Origin: JAJEFO01 sp965221845
Lineage (GTDB): Bacteria > Pseudomonadota > Alphaproteobacteria > Rhodobacterales > Rhodobacteraceae
Reading direction: 5' to 3'
Assembly: GCA_965221845.1 (NCBI GenBank)
Contig: OZ244919.1
Location: 2,542,001 to 2,606,000 of the forward strand
DNA: 64,000 bases
Below the pieces are notes generated by a model that was not told the DNA's origin, did not search any database, and saw nothing but the letters and a program-made list of their open reading frames with translations. Of this stretch, positions 8,357 to 15,051 are shown piece by piece. The position numbers and the translations under genes were made by a program. Numbering within the stretch: position 1 is the stretch's first letter; every line of letters starts with the position of its first letter.

Positions 8357-10081
8357 ATGCTGACCAAGCTCAGAATCCGGAACTTCAAGCGATTCGACGA
8401 GGTGGAGATCGAACTCGGCAGCCCCGTTGTCTTTGTGGGACCAAACAACTCCGGAAAGACTTCAGCGATGCAAGCGCTGTCTCTTTGGAATATCGGCGTC
8501 AAGCGATGGAAGGAAAAACGGTTCGGAAAAACTGCACCCGAGAAGCGGCCAGGCGTGACCATCAACCGGAGAGACTTGCTTGCGATCCCCGTTCCGGTTG
8601 CAAACCTGCTGTGGCGTGACCTGCATGTGCGAAACGTCACCAGAGCCGATGGTCGCCAACGAACGGAAAATGTTTTCATCGACATTCTTGTCGAGGGCGT
8701 AAGCAATGGTGAGCGATGGTCCTGCGGCATTGAATTCTATTATGCAAATGAAGAATCATTCTACTGCAGGCCACTTCGCCTGACGGATGGAAATCATCCC
8801 GAACGAATGCCGGTGCCAAGCGCCGCCAGTTCAATTGATATGGCACTTCTGCCGCCCATGTCCGGCCTTGCATCCACGGAAACGCGCCTGGATCAAGGGG
8901 CTGTGAACGTGCGGGTTGGCGAAGGTCGCACCGCGGAGGTGCTGCGAAACCTCTGCCACCAAGTGCACTCCACGAGCGCCGACCTTTGGAATGATCTGGC
9001 CGGAAGAGTGGAATCTCTTTTTGGCGCGAGACTCGAGGCGCCCAGATACATTGAAGAGCGCGGAGAGATTGCCATGGGATATCGGGAGGGTGCGTCCTCT
9101 CTGGATTTGTCTTCAAGCGGCCGCGGCCTTCAGCAAACGCTGCTTATCCTCTCGTACGTGGCAGCAAATCCCGGCTCTACGATTCTTCTTGATGAACCCG
9201 ACGCACATCTGGAAATCCTGCGCCAGCGCCAGATCTACCGTGTCATCACTGAATTGGCGCTTGAACGATCCACTCAGGTCATAGCGGCAAGCCATTCCGA
9301 GGTCCTCTTGAACGAAGCGGCAGGCAAGGATCTTGTCGTTGCCTTTGTCGGCAGCCCACACAGGATCGACAGCCGGTCCAGTTCCAGCCAGGTGCACAAG
9401 GCGCTTTCTCAAATCGGTTTCGACCAGTACCATCAAGCAGAGATGACAGGCTGGGTCCTTTACCTTGAGGGTTCGACGGACCTGGCAATACTTCAAGCGT
9501 TTGCCGAGAGGCTTGGCCACACCGGTGCAGGGAAGGCCCTGCAAAGGCCGTTTGTCCATTATGTCGGCAACCAGCCAAGGAGAGCCGAGGAGCATTTCTT
9601 CGGGATCAGGGAAGCGTTCCCGAATCTCCGGGGAGTGGCGATATTCGACTGCCTGGGAACAGATGTGCAGGAAAATGACGTCCTGAAGCACCTGGAATGG
9701 GGCAAAAGGGAAATCGAGAACTATCTCTGCACTGAGCGGACGCTTGTGGCATTTGCGCGCGCATCCGCACGGAATGAGGCATCTGGTCTTTTGTTTGTTA
9801 AACCTGAAGTCGAAAATCGGGTATCTGCCATGCAGAAATCCATGGCAGAAGTGATTGAAGCCATGCAAACCCTTGACAAGGGATCTCCATGGGATGCAGA
9901 TGCAAAGGTCAGCGACGATTTCCTGACCCCGCTTTTCAAGGCATATTACAGAAAGCTTGGCCTGCCAGACTTTATGAAAAAGAAGGAATTTTACGAACTT
10001 GCGATGTTCGTTCCAGAAGATGAATTTGATATCGAAATCAGCGCCAAGCTTGACGCGATTCACGAAGTTGCAGGTGCATGA
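8357..10081 (+). CDS. OLD-like AAA ATPase with TOPRIM domain (overcoming-lysogenization-defect family)
   Basis: This intact 574-aa protein has an ABC/SMC-like ATPase with Walker A GPNNSGKT (from about residue 27), signature-like SSGRGLQQTLLIL, Walker B TILLDEPDAHLE and H-loop ASHSEVLL. A C-terminal TOPRIM-like part follows with WVLYLEGSTD, VAIFDCLGTD and KREIENYLC. OLD-family proteins are nucleases or nucleic-acid ATPases often found in phage-defence islands. A GGGGATACC precedes the ATG. Base composition is clearly more AT-rich than the flanks, which marks recent transfer. No Gabija-type GajB helicase or other partner is adjacent, so it may act alone or be orphaned. Confidence 0.8.
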   Translation: MLTKLRIRNFKRFDEVEIELGSPVVFVGPNNSGKTSAMQALSLWNIGVKRWKEKRFGKTAPEKRPGVTINRRDLLAIPVPVANLLWRDLHVRNVTRADGRQRTENVFIDILVEGVSNGERWSCGIEFYYANEESFYCRPLRLTDGNHPERMPVPSAASSIDMALLPPMSGLASTETRLDQGAVNVRVGEGRTAEVLRNLCHQVHSTSADLWNDLAGRVESLFGARLEAPRYIEERGEIAMGYREGASSLDLSSSGRGLQQTLLILSYVAANPGSTILLDEPDAHLEILRQRQIYRVITELALERSTQVIAASHSEVLLNEAAGKDLVVAFVGSPHRIDSRSSSSQVHKALSQIGFDQYHQAEMTGWVLYLEGSTDLAILQAFAERLGHTGAGKALQRPFVHYVGNQPRRAEEHFFGIREAFPNLRGVAIFDCLGTDVQENDVLKHLEWGKREIENYLCTERTLVAFARASARNEASGLLFVKPEVENRVSAMQKSMAEVIEAMQTLDKGSPWDADAKVSDDFLTPLFKAYYRKLGLPDFMKKKEFYELAMFVPEDEFDIEISAKLDAIHEVAGA

Positions 10082-10552
10082 AAGAAACGGGCTGACTTGA
10101 ATTTTTTGCCGGATAGGACATGGCGTGATGATTCCAGCTGCGCCGTGCGGTCTGATTTTTGAATTCACCAACATAATAATGTCACTCAAAGTTAGGATAG
10201 TTTTGATAGAACTGTTTCAGGTCAGATCGAAGACAAAGAAAAAATCCTTGACTGTCCAGGACACCACGAAAGGGATTTTGTGCCTGGAAAATTCTGATGA
10301 ATTCCAAGATGCGGTGTTACGCCTTGGATGTCTTGGGGTTATTCATCTAGCCAACCGGACAAACGTTCTCTGTTTTTCAAGCGCTTCAAGGAGTTCGTCA
10401 GCAGCCTGTCGCAGACTTCTCTCAAGTTCATTTCTGACCGCCGTATCGCAAATACCGAGACGCCCAATCCCAGAAGGGACATGACGACACTGGCGATCTT
10501 GACAACCATTAGCAGGCTCATTCCGGGTGCGCGGCAGCACCCAATACTGTCT
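10082..10552. other. AT-rich intergenic stretch; possible small membrane protein on the minus strand
   Basis: This low-GC segment follows the OLD-like gene. On the minus strand, 10521 to 10339 could encode 60 aa with one hydrophobic segment (KIASVVMSLLGLGVSVFAI) followed by a basic amphipathic tail ending RERLSGWLDE. No convincing ribosome-binding site precedes its ATG, so I list it only as a possibility. Nothing else is recognisable. Confidence 0.25.
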
Positions 10553-10933
10553 TTAGTATTTCGGCAGGCATGCCGAACCTACAAGGCTGCGGAATTCTTT
10601 CCCATTCGTCGGCGCTCCGAGCAGATCCAGCAGCGCACCTGGTTGCCGGGCAGGCGCGCACAGCCCAGCGGATGGCGGCGCTCCATCATCGCCTCCCACA
10701 GCCGCACGTCGTCTGCGCCGTCCACCGGTTCCAGATGGACGTGGCCGAGCTCCCCAAGGCCACGGGCCACCGCCGTGTCGGGGACGTCGCCGTCCGGGAC
10801 GGAGGGCGCGGCACAGCGCGAACCGGCTCATGCCGCCGGAGCGGAGGGCCACGGCGAGCCAGTCAAGCGTGCCCGAATCGAAATGACGCAGACCGATCTG
10901 CATGTCCCGCCGTATCGGCGAAAGGAAGCGCAT
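10553..10933 (-). pseudogene. DUF4338 (DruA-like, transposon-associated) remnant, frameshifted
   Basis: Two minus-strand frames together carry pieces of a DUF4338 protein. One reads LDWLAVALRSGGMSRFALC; the other reads LGELGHVHLEPVDG, then LWEAMMERRHPLGCARLPGN and VRCWICSERR. These match the order of blocks in DUF4338 proteins, which RefSeq names after DruA of Druantia but which mostly occur in mobile elements. No single frame spans them and the C-terminal half is missing. The piece marks the right side of the foreign segment inside the ery operon. Confidence 0.5.
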
Positions 10934-11222
10934 GTACAGATGTGAACTGATGCAAGGGCCGGAGGGGGGGCTTGATCGGGACGGAGCCTGATGCCATTTT
11001 CAGCCATGTCATGCCGCCGTGCACTTGCATCAGGCTCTCACGCCGGCACATGCGGCGCATCGAGGAGATCATGACGCAAAGGCTTGCCAAGCTCGGCCGT
11101 TCTTCGTCGCCAGGATTGCTGCACGGGAAACGGCTTGCCGCGAAGTCGCCCGAGCGATTCCGAAAGGAGGCCCAGGGATCCGAATTCGTCATCCAGCGCA
11201 TTTCGCTCCGAGATTGCGGACC

Positions 11223-12152
11223 ATGCCGTTTACGCTCTCGCTGAACACAAACCCGCTGGTGAACCGTTTCGCCGAACCCGACGACCTTGTCCGCACCGTT
11301 GCCCGCGATTTACGGTTGCGCGACCTTCAGCTGACGCACGAGTTCATCAATCCAAGCTGGCCGGCGCCGGTGACCCGCCGACTGACGCGGAACATGGACA
11401 AGGCCCTTCAGCGAACCGGCGTGAGGGTGACAAGCGGCATGACCGGCCCCTGCGGCAGGCTCAACCATTTCGGACATCCCGATGCCGATGTCCGGCGCCA
11501 CTATGTCGACTGGTTCAGGACCTTCGCGGGAATCATCGGAGACCTGGGTGGAAGGGCGGTCGGCACCCAGTTTGCGATCCTGACCTATCGTGACTACGAC
11601 GACCCCGAACGGCGGGAGGAGCTGGTCCGGATTGCGATTGACTGCTGGGCCAAAACTGCCGAGCACGCGAAATCCGCAGGTCTTGAATTCGTGTTCTGGG
11701 AGCCCATGAGCGTCGGTCGCGAATTTGGAGCGACCATCCCGGACTGCCTGAGGCTCCAGGCGCGGCTGAGGGAGGCGGAAACGGCAGTGCCAATGTGGAT
11801 GATGGCCGACATTGATCACGGCGATGTCAGCAGTCCGGATCGGAACGACCACGACCCGTACGCATGGGCGCGCGCCGTTCCGCGACACTCTCCGATAATT
11901 CATGTCAAGCAAAGCCTGGCGGACAAGAGCGGACACCGCCCCTTCACGGCCGAGTTCAACGCGAAGGGGCGGATTCAGCCCGTTCCTCTGCTTGCTGCCA
12001 TCCGCGAAGGGGGAGGTGCGGACAACGAGATCTGTCTGGAGCTGAGTTTCAGGGAACGCGAGCCGCAGGACCGCGAGGTGCTGTCCGGGATAGCCGAATC
12101 GGTCGCTTTCTGGGCGCCCCATGTCGACACGGGAGCGGAGGACCTGAGGTGA
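11223..12152 (+). CDS. eryC: L-3-tetrulose-4-phosphate epimerase EryC (sugar phosphate isomerase/epimerase, TIM barrel)
   Basis: This 309-aa sugar-phosphate isomerase/epimerase of the xylose-isomerase-like TIM-barrel superfamily is assigned to racemising L-3-tetrulose-4-phosphate to the D form in erythritol catabolism. Likely metal ligands include Glu in FVFWEPMS, Asp/His in MMADIDHGD, His in IIHVKQS and Glu in ICLELSF. The length agrees with EryC of Brucella. The start ATG 11223 is chosen because the conserved MPFTLSLNTNP begins there, although the frame is open further upstream. Only a weak purine stretch precedes it, so its own promoter or leader may have been displaced by the upstream insertion. 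It overlaps the TIM gene by GTGA. Confidence 0.82.
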   Translation: MPFTLSLNTNPLVNRFAEPDDLVRTVARDLRLRDLQLTHEFINPSWPAPVTRRLTRNMDKALQRTGVRVTSGMTGPCGRLNHFGHPDADVRRHYVDWFRTFAGIIGDLGGRAVGTQFAILTYRDYDDPERREELVRIAIDCWAKTAEHAKSAGLEFVFWEPMSVGREFGATIPDCLRLQARLREAETAVPMWMMADIDHGDVSSPDRNDHDPYAWARAVPRHSPIIHVKQSLADKSGHRPFTAEFNAKGRIQPVPLLAAIREGGGADNEICLELSFREREPQDREVLSGIAESVAFWAPHVDTGAEDLR

Positions 12153-12916
12153 GTGAGGCCAGCCACTGGGTCGGGACAAGCTGGAAGATGAACAAGACGC
12201 TGTCAGAGGCGGCAGACTTTGCTACGCGGCTGGCGGCGGCGGACGATCAGCGCGATTCCCGGATCCAGCGGTTTGTGATACCGCCGTTCACGGCCGTCCG
12301 CGAGGTCGCGCAAAGGCTTGCCGGCACCTCGGTCAAGGTTGGCGCGCAGAACATGCACTGGGCGGATGCCGGTGCGTGGACAGGCGAGATCTCGCCTCCC
12401 ATGCTCGTCGACTGCGGAGTCGAAATTGTCGAGATCGGCCATTCCGAGCGCCGCGCGCATTTCGGCGAAACCGACGAGACCGTGGGCATGAAGGCAGAGG
12501 CGGCCGTGCGTCACGGGCTCACTCCCCTGGTCTGCGTCGGGGAAACGCTGGAAGACCGCGAGGCCGGACGGACGGCAGAGGTGCTGGAGACACAGGTTCG
12601 GGCCGCGCTCGCTCGCCTCGCGGACGGCCCGCATGCGGCTCCGGTCCTCTTCGCATACGAGCCGGTCTGGGCGATCGGCGATGGCGGAACCCCGGCAACG
12701 GCCGACTATGCCGACGCGCGCCACGCCGAGATCGTCTCCGTCGCCAGGGAGATGCTTGGCCAGCCCGTCCGCTGCCTATACGGCGGCTCGGTCAGCCCCG
12801 GGAACTGCGGCGAGCTCATCCGATGCCCGCATGTCGACGGATTGTTCATCGGACGCTCGGCCTGGGATGCCGGAGGCTATCTTGAAATCCTCGACCAATG
12901 CGCACTGGCCGTCTGA
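12149..12916 (+). CDS. eryH: Triose-phosphate isomerase family, erythritol pathway (EryH/TpiA2)
   Basis: This 255-aa triosephosphate-isomerase-fold enzyme starts at GTG 12149, overlapping the eryC stop, with GGAGCGGAGG upstream. The catalytic residues are Lys13 (SWKMNKT), His98 (IGHSERR) and Glu171 (YEPVWAIG), and the phosphate-binding YGGSVSPGN is present. The flexible loop reads AIGDGGTPAT rather than the usual AIGTGKTAT, as expected of a divergent paralogue. In erythritol loci this enzyme converts D-3-tetrulose-4-phosphate to D-erythrulose-4-phosphate. A glycolytic TIM is less likely given the context and the altered loop. Confidence 0.85.
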   Translation: MSEASHWVGTSWKMNKTLSEAADFATRLAAADDQRDSRIQRFVIPPFTAVREVAQRLAGTSVKVGAQNMHWADAGAWTGEISPPMLVDCGVEIVEIGHSERRAHFGETDETVGMKAEAAVRHGLTPLVCVGETLEDREAGRTAEVLETQVRAALARLADGPHAAPVLFAYEPVWAIGDGGTPATADYADARHAEIVSVAREMLGQPVRCLYGGSVSPGNCGELIRCPHVDGLFIGRSAWDAGGYLEILDQCALAV

Positions 12917-13137
12917 AAGGCGCCTGCCGTCCCCGGTCCGGCAGGCGGAATCCCCGCCATGACACGCGACGGCGCCCCGGCCGCTCCTCGCGGAGGGGCG
13001 TTCGCGGGGCGAAGGGGGCGGCTCGATGCCGGTCCTTGCGGTCAGGGCCGATATCCGCCAGGAAACGCCATGGACGAAAGGCGGGGCGCGCCCCGTCTTG
13101 CCGTCCCGGACGGCCGGGCTTCCGGCAAGGGGGTCGC

Positions 13138-13614
13138 ATGAGAATCGCGGTTGCAGGAGACAGCGCGGGCGAAGGCCTCGCAAAGGCCCTTGCCCAGCAC
13201 CTGAAAGGCAGGTTTCACGTCGAGGAAGTCTCGCGCACCGAGGCCGGGCCGGATCCGTTCTACGCGAATCTCGCGGACCGGGTCGCGTCCGCGGTGATCG
13301 CCGGCGAGTACGAGCGTGCGATCCTGGTCTGCGGCACCGGGATTGGCGTGGCCATTTCGGCGAACAAGGTCCCGGGAATCCGGGCCGCGCAATGCCACGA
13401 CACCTACTCGGCCGCGCGCGCGGCGCTCTCCAACAATGCGCAGATCATCACGATGGGGGCGCGCGTCGTCGGGCCGGAGCTTGCAAAGGCGATCAGCGAG
13501 ACGTTTCTCGCGAACACGCTGGATTTCGACGAAGGCGGCCGCTCCGCAGGCAACGTGAACGCAATGCGTGAACTCGACGCCAAGTACGGCAGGGGTCGCA
13601 TGACTGGCATTTGA
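13138..13614 (+). CDS. eryI: RpiB-family isomerase of the erythritol pathway (EryI)
   Basis: This 158-aa RpiB/LacA/LacB-family isomerase would convert D-erythrulose-4-phosphate to D-erythrose-4-phosphate, the last step of erythritol catabolism. The active-site Cys65 lies in LVCGTGIGVAISANK, followed by the conserved CHDTYSAARAALSNNAQI and ITMGARVVG. The start ATG 13138 gives the family's usual length. It follows eryH after a 221-bp gap with no recognisable gene, longer than expected within the operon. Ribose-5-phosphate isomerase activity is a possible alternative or additional function. Confidence 0.87.
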   Translation: MRIAVAGDSAGEGLAKALAQHLKGRFHVEEVSRTEAGPDPFYANLADRVASAVIAGEYERAILVCGTGIGVAISANKVPGIRAAQCHDTYSAARAALSNNAQIITMGARVVGPELAKAISETFLANTLDFDEGGRSAGNVNAMRELDAKYGRGRMTGI

Positions 13615-13669
13615 CGGTTCGCCGCGGAACCTTGCCCTTGAGCGGGTCGATTCCGGCAGGGGCCATTTT

Positions 13670-13999
13670 TCACGTCAGCACGCGAAGCGCGGTCTCCGGG
13701 GCCTTGTCGAGCACCCGCAACAGGGCGCGCGCCGCGCCCGTCGGCCAGCGCTTCCCTTGCTCCCAATCGCGGATCGTCTCGGGCGACACGTCGATGCGCC
13801 GGGCGAACTCCGTCTGGCTGAGGCCCATCCGCCGCCGGACCCGGCGCGTGTAGCGCGCCATGTCCTGCAACGCCTCGGCCCTGTCTTCCCGTTCCTGCGC
13901 GGCGATCTCCGCCTCGGTGGTGGCGTCCACCCTGGCGGCGTCGATCCGGCCCTCGGGGAAGGCGGAAGGGTCATCAATCCTGATGCGCGTTGTGCTCAT
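13670..13999 (-). CDS. HTH (XRE/YiaG-like) antitoxin partner of a BrnT-type toxin
   Basis: This 109-aa predicted DNA-binding antitoxin has an acidic N-terminal half (DATTEAEIAAQEREDRAEAL). A C-terminal XRE helix-turn-helix reads RRRMGLSQTEFARRIDVSPE then TIRDWEQGKRWP. The start is set at ATG 13999, which lies inside the 3' end of the upstream brnT remnant, the usual overlapping toxin-antitoxin arrangement. HTH proteins of this kind replace the ribbon-helix-helix BrnA in many alphaproteobacterial BrnT pairs. The antitoxin frame is intact although the toxin is broken, so it may survive as a solitary regulator. Confidence 0.7.
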   Translation of the reverse strand: MSTTRIRIDDPSAFPEGRIDAARVDATTEAEIAAQEREDRAEALQDMARYTRRVRRRMGLSQTEFARRIDVSPETIRDWEQGKRWPTGAARALLRVLDKAPETALRVLT

Positions 14000-14278
14000 A
14001 GTCCACGACCTCCTTCGGGTTGGCCCTGCGGGCCGAGATGATGCGGACGGCCGAACCCCGCATCGTGTAGACGATGACATAGGCCCGCCCGCCGATCATG
14101 CCGGTCAGCCGGTCAGCCGCTAGCGATCCTCGCCATAATCCCGCCGTAAGTCCTGGGCGACGATCCGCAGCGGATCGAAGAACGCGCGTATGGTCGACCA
14201 GACGGAGGCCCGCCTGTGCGGGCGCTGGAGATGGCAGCGGCCATTGACAGGGAAATCCTCGAACCACGACAATTCCGA
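13974..14278 (-). pseudogene. brnT: BrnT-family toxin, broken
   Basis: Reading leftwards from about 14278, one frame gives IRAFFDPLRIVAQD then RRDYGEDR followed by a TAG where family members have Trp (DRW). Another frame resumes MIGGRAYVIVYT and RIISARRANPKEVVDYEH, the conserved BrnT C-terminus, and stops at 13974. Just after the TAG, an 8-base sequence GGCTGACC is tandemly duplicated; removing one copy would join the two frames. The N-terminal third is not recognisable. The toxin is therefore inactivated by a nonsense codon, a small duplication and 5' decay. Confidence 0.7.
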
Positions 14279-14353
14279 ATTGTCTGAAATCAGAAGGTTG
14301 CAGCCTATCAGACCGGGATTTCGATCAGTAAGCGTTCTGCCGTGAGGTGACGT

Positions 14354-14640
14354 TCAACGGTTGAGGGTCTGCTTCCAGTCCCTGCGGAGCGGGCAGAGCC
14401 AAATGTCCTTCTTCGGCTTGCCGGCCCTGCTGTTCCGGTCGCAGCGGCCGCGGCCCTTGGTGGTTCCGACGCGGATCCAGCCGGAGGCGCCGCCGTCGTG
14501 GCGCGGGATCTCGACGGGCGCGGGCGTGACGCCGCAGCGCGCGGCCCAGTCCCCGGGCAGCCGCCTGCGGGCGAGAAGACGTGGTAGGCCAGGTTCCTGA
14601 CGCGGACCCATGGGAGGATCACATTTCCAGCCCGATGCAA
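14354..14640 (-). pseudogene. DUF4338 (DruA-like) C-terminal remnant, frameshifted
   Basis: One minus-strand frame reads NVILPWVRVRNLAYHV. A second frame continues RRLPGDWAARCGVTPAPVEI, SGWIRVGTTKGRGRCDRN and KKDIWLCPLRRDW, then stops at 14354. These blocks are the C-terminal half of DUF4338 proteins in their normal order. The 5' side runs straight into the 108-bp terminal repeat at 14618-14725, so the N-terminal half has been deleted. Probably a deletion derivative of a transposable element. Confidence 0.6.
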
Positions 14641-14725
14641 GGTCCTGTTCAAGGCATATTTTCAATGACTTCCCCCGTGGAAAGCCGCTTGTTGCCATGC
14701 GGTCGCGCTAGCGGGAATTGCTGCC
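14618..14725 (-). repeat. 108-bp dispersed element end, copy B (terminal motif at 14712-14725)
   Basis: The reverse complement of this stretch nearly matches 43964-44071; I count about seven differences over 108 bases. The outer 14 bases (GGCAGCAATTCCCG on the minus strand) are identical to both termini of the element at 43964-45471. Here only one terminus was found. The inner side joins a DUF4338 fragment. Confidence 0.75.
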
Positions 14726-14795
14726 GGAACGCGGAGGCTCCTTGCGCGCCGCCGCGGAACGTGGCAGGCAGGGGCGACAGAACGAACGGACGTGC

Positions 14796-14810
14796 AGGAG
14801 GCCCGCCTTG
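14796..14810 (+). promoter_or_regulatory. Shine-Dalgarno AGGAGG plus TTG start leading into the 7-bp repeat tract
   Basis: AGGAGG at 14796-14801 is followed after six bases by TTG at 14808. The frame from this TTG passes through the tandem repeat and currently stops at TGA 14943-14945. The autotransporter frame leaves the repeat one register away and has no start codon between the in-frame stop at 14809-14811 and TTG 15052. The same bases TTGACC could alternatively be a promoter -35 element with CATAGT nearby. Confidence 0.45.
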
Positions 14811-14840
14811 ACCTTGGCGACATCGGTCCATAGTACGCGC

Positions 14841-14936
14841 CTCGCGCCTCGCGCCTCGCGCCTCGCGCCTCGCGCCTCGCGCCTCGCGCCTCGCGCCTCG
14901 CGCCTCGCGCCTCGCGCCTCGCGCCTCGCGCCTCGC
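14841..14936 (+). repeat. 7-bp tandem repeat (CTCGCGC), about 13.7 perfect copies
   Basis: Ninety-six bases consist of uninterrupted CTCGCGC units. No frame through the repeat contains a stop or a start codon. Because the unit is not a multiple of three, each gain or loss shifts the downstream frame. It lies 116 bp upstream of the earliest in-frame start of the autotransporter. Perfect copies imply recent expansion or ongoing slippage. Confidence 0.95.
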
Positions 14937-15051
14937 CAGCAGTGAGTCCAGCGCCCGTCTAGGGACGTCCCCTTCCCGGCCCGCGCCGGCCGGATCCCCA
15001 TGCCGAAAGCCGCCGAAAGCCTCCACAGCGCATCTGACCTGCTTCGTCGGG

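Noticed and set aside
14841..14936. Repeat tract considered as a CRISPR array or as coding repeats on the minus strand
   Set aside because: The unit is 7 bp with no spacers, and the minus-strand frame gives only an ARREARG heptad repeat with no protein context.
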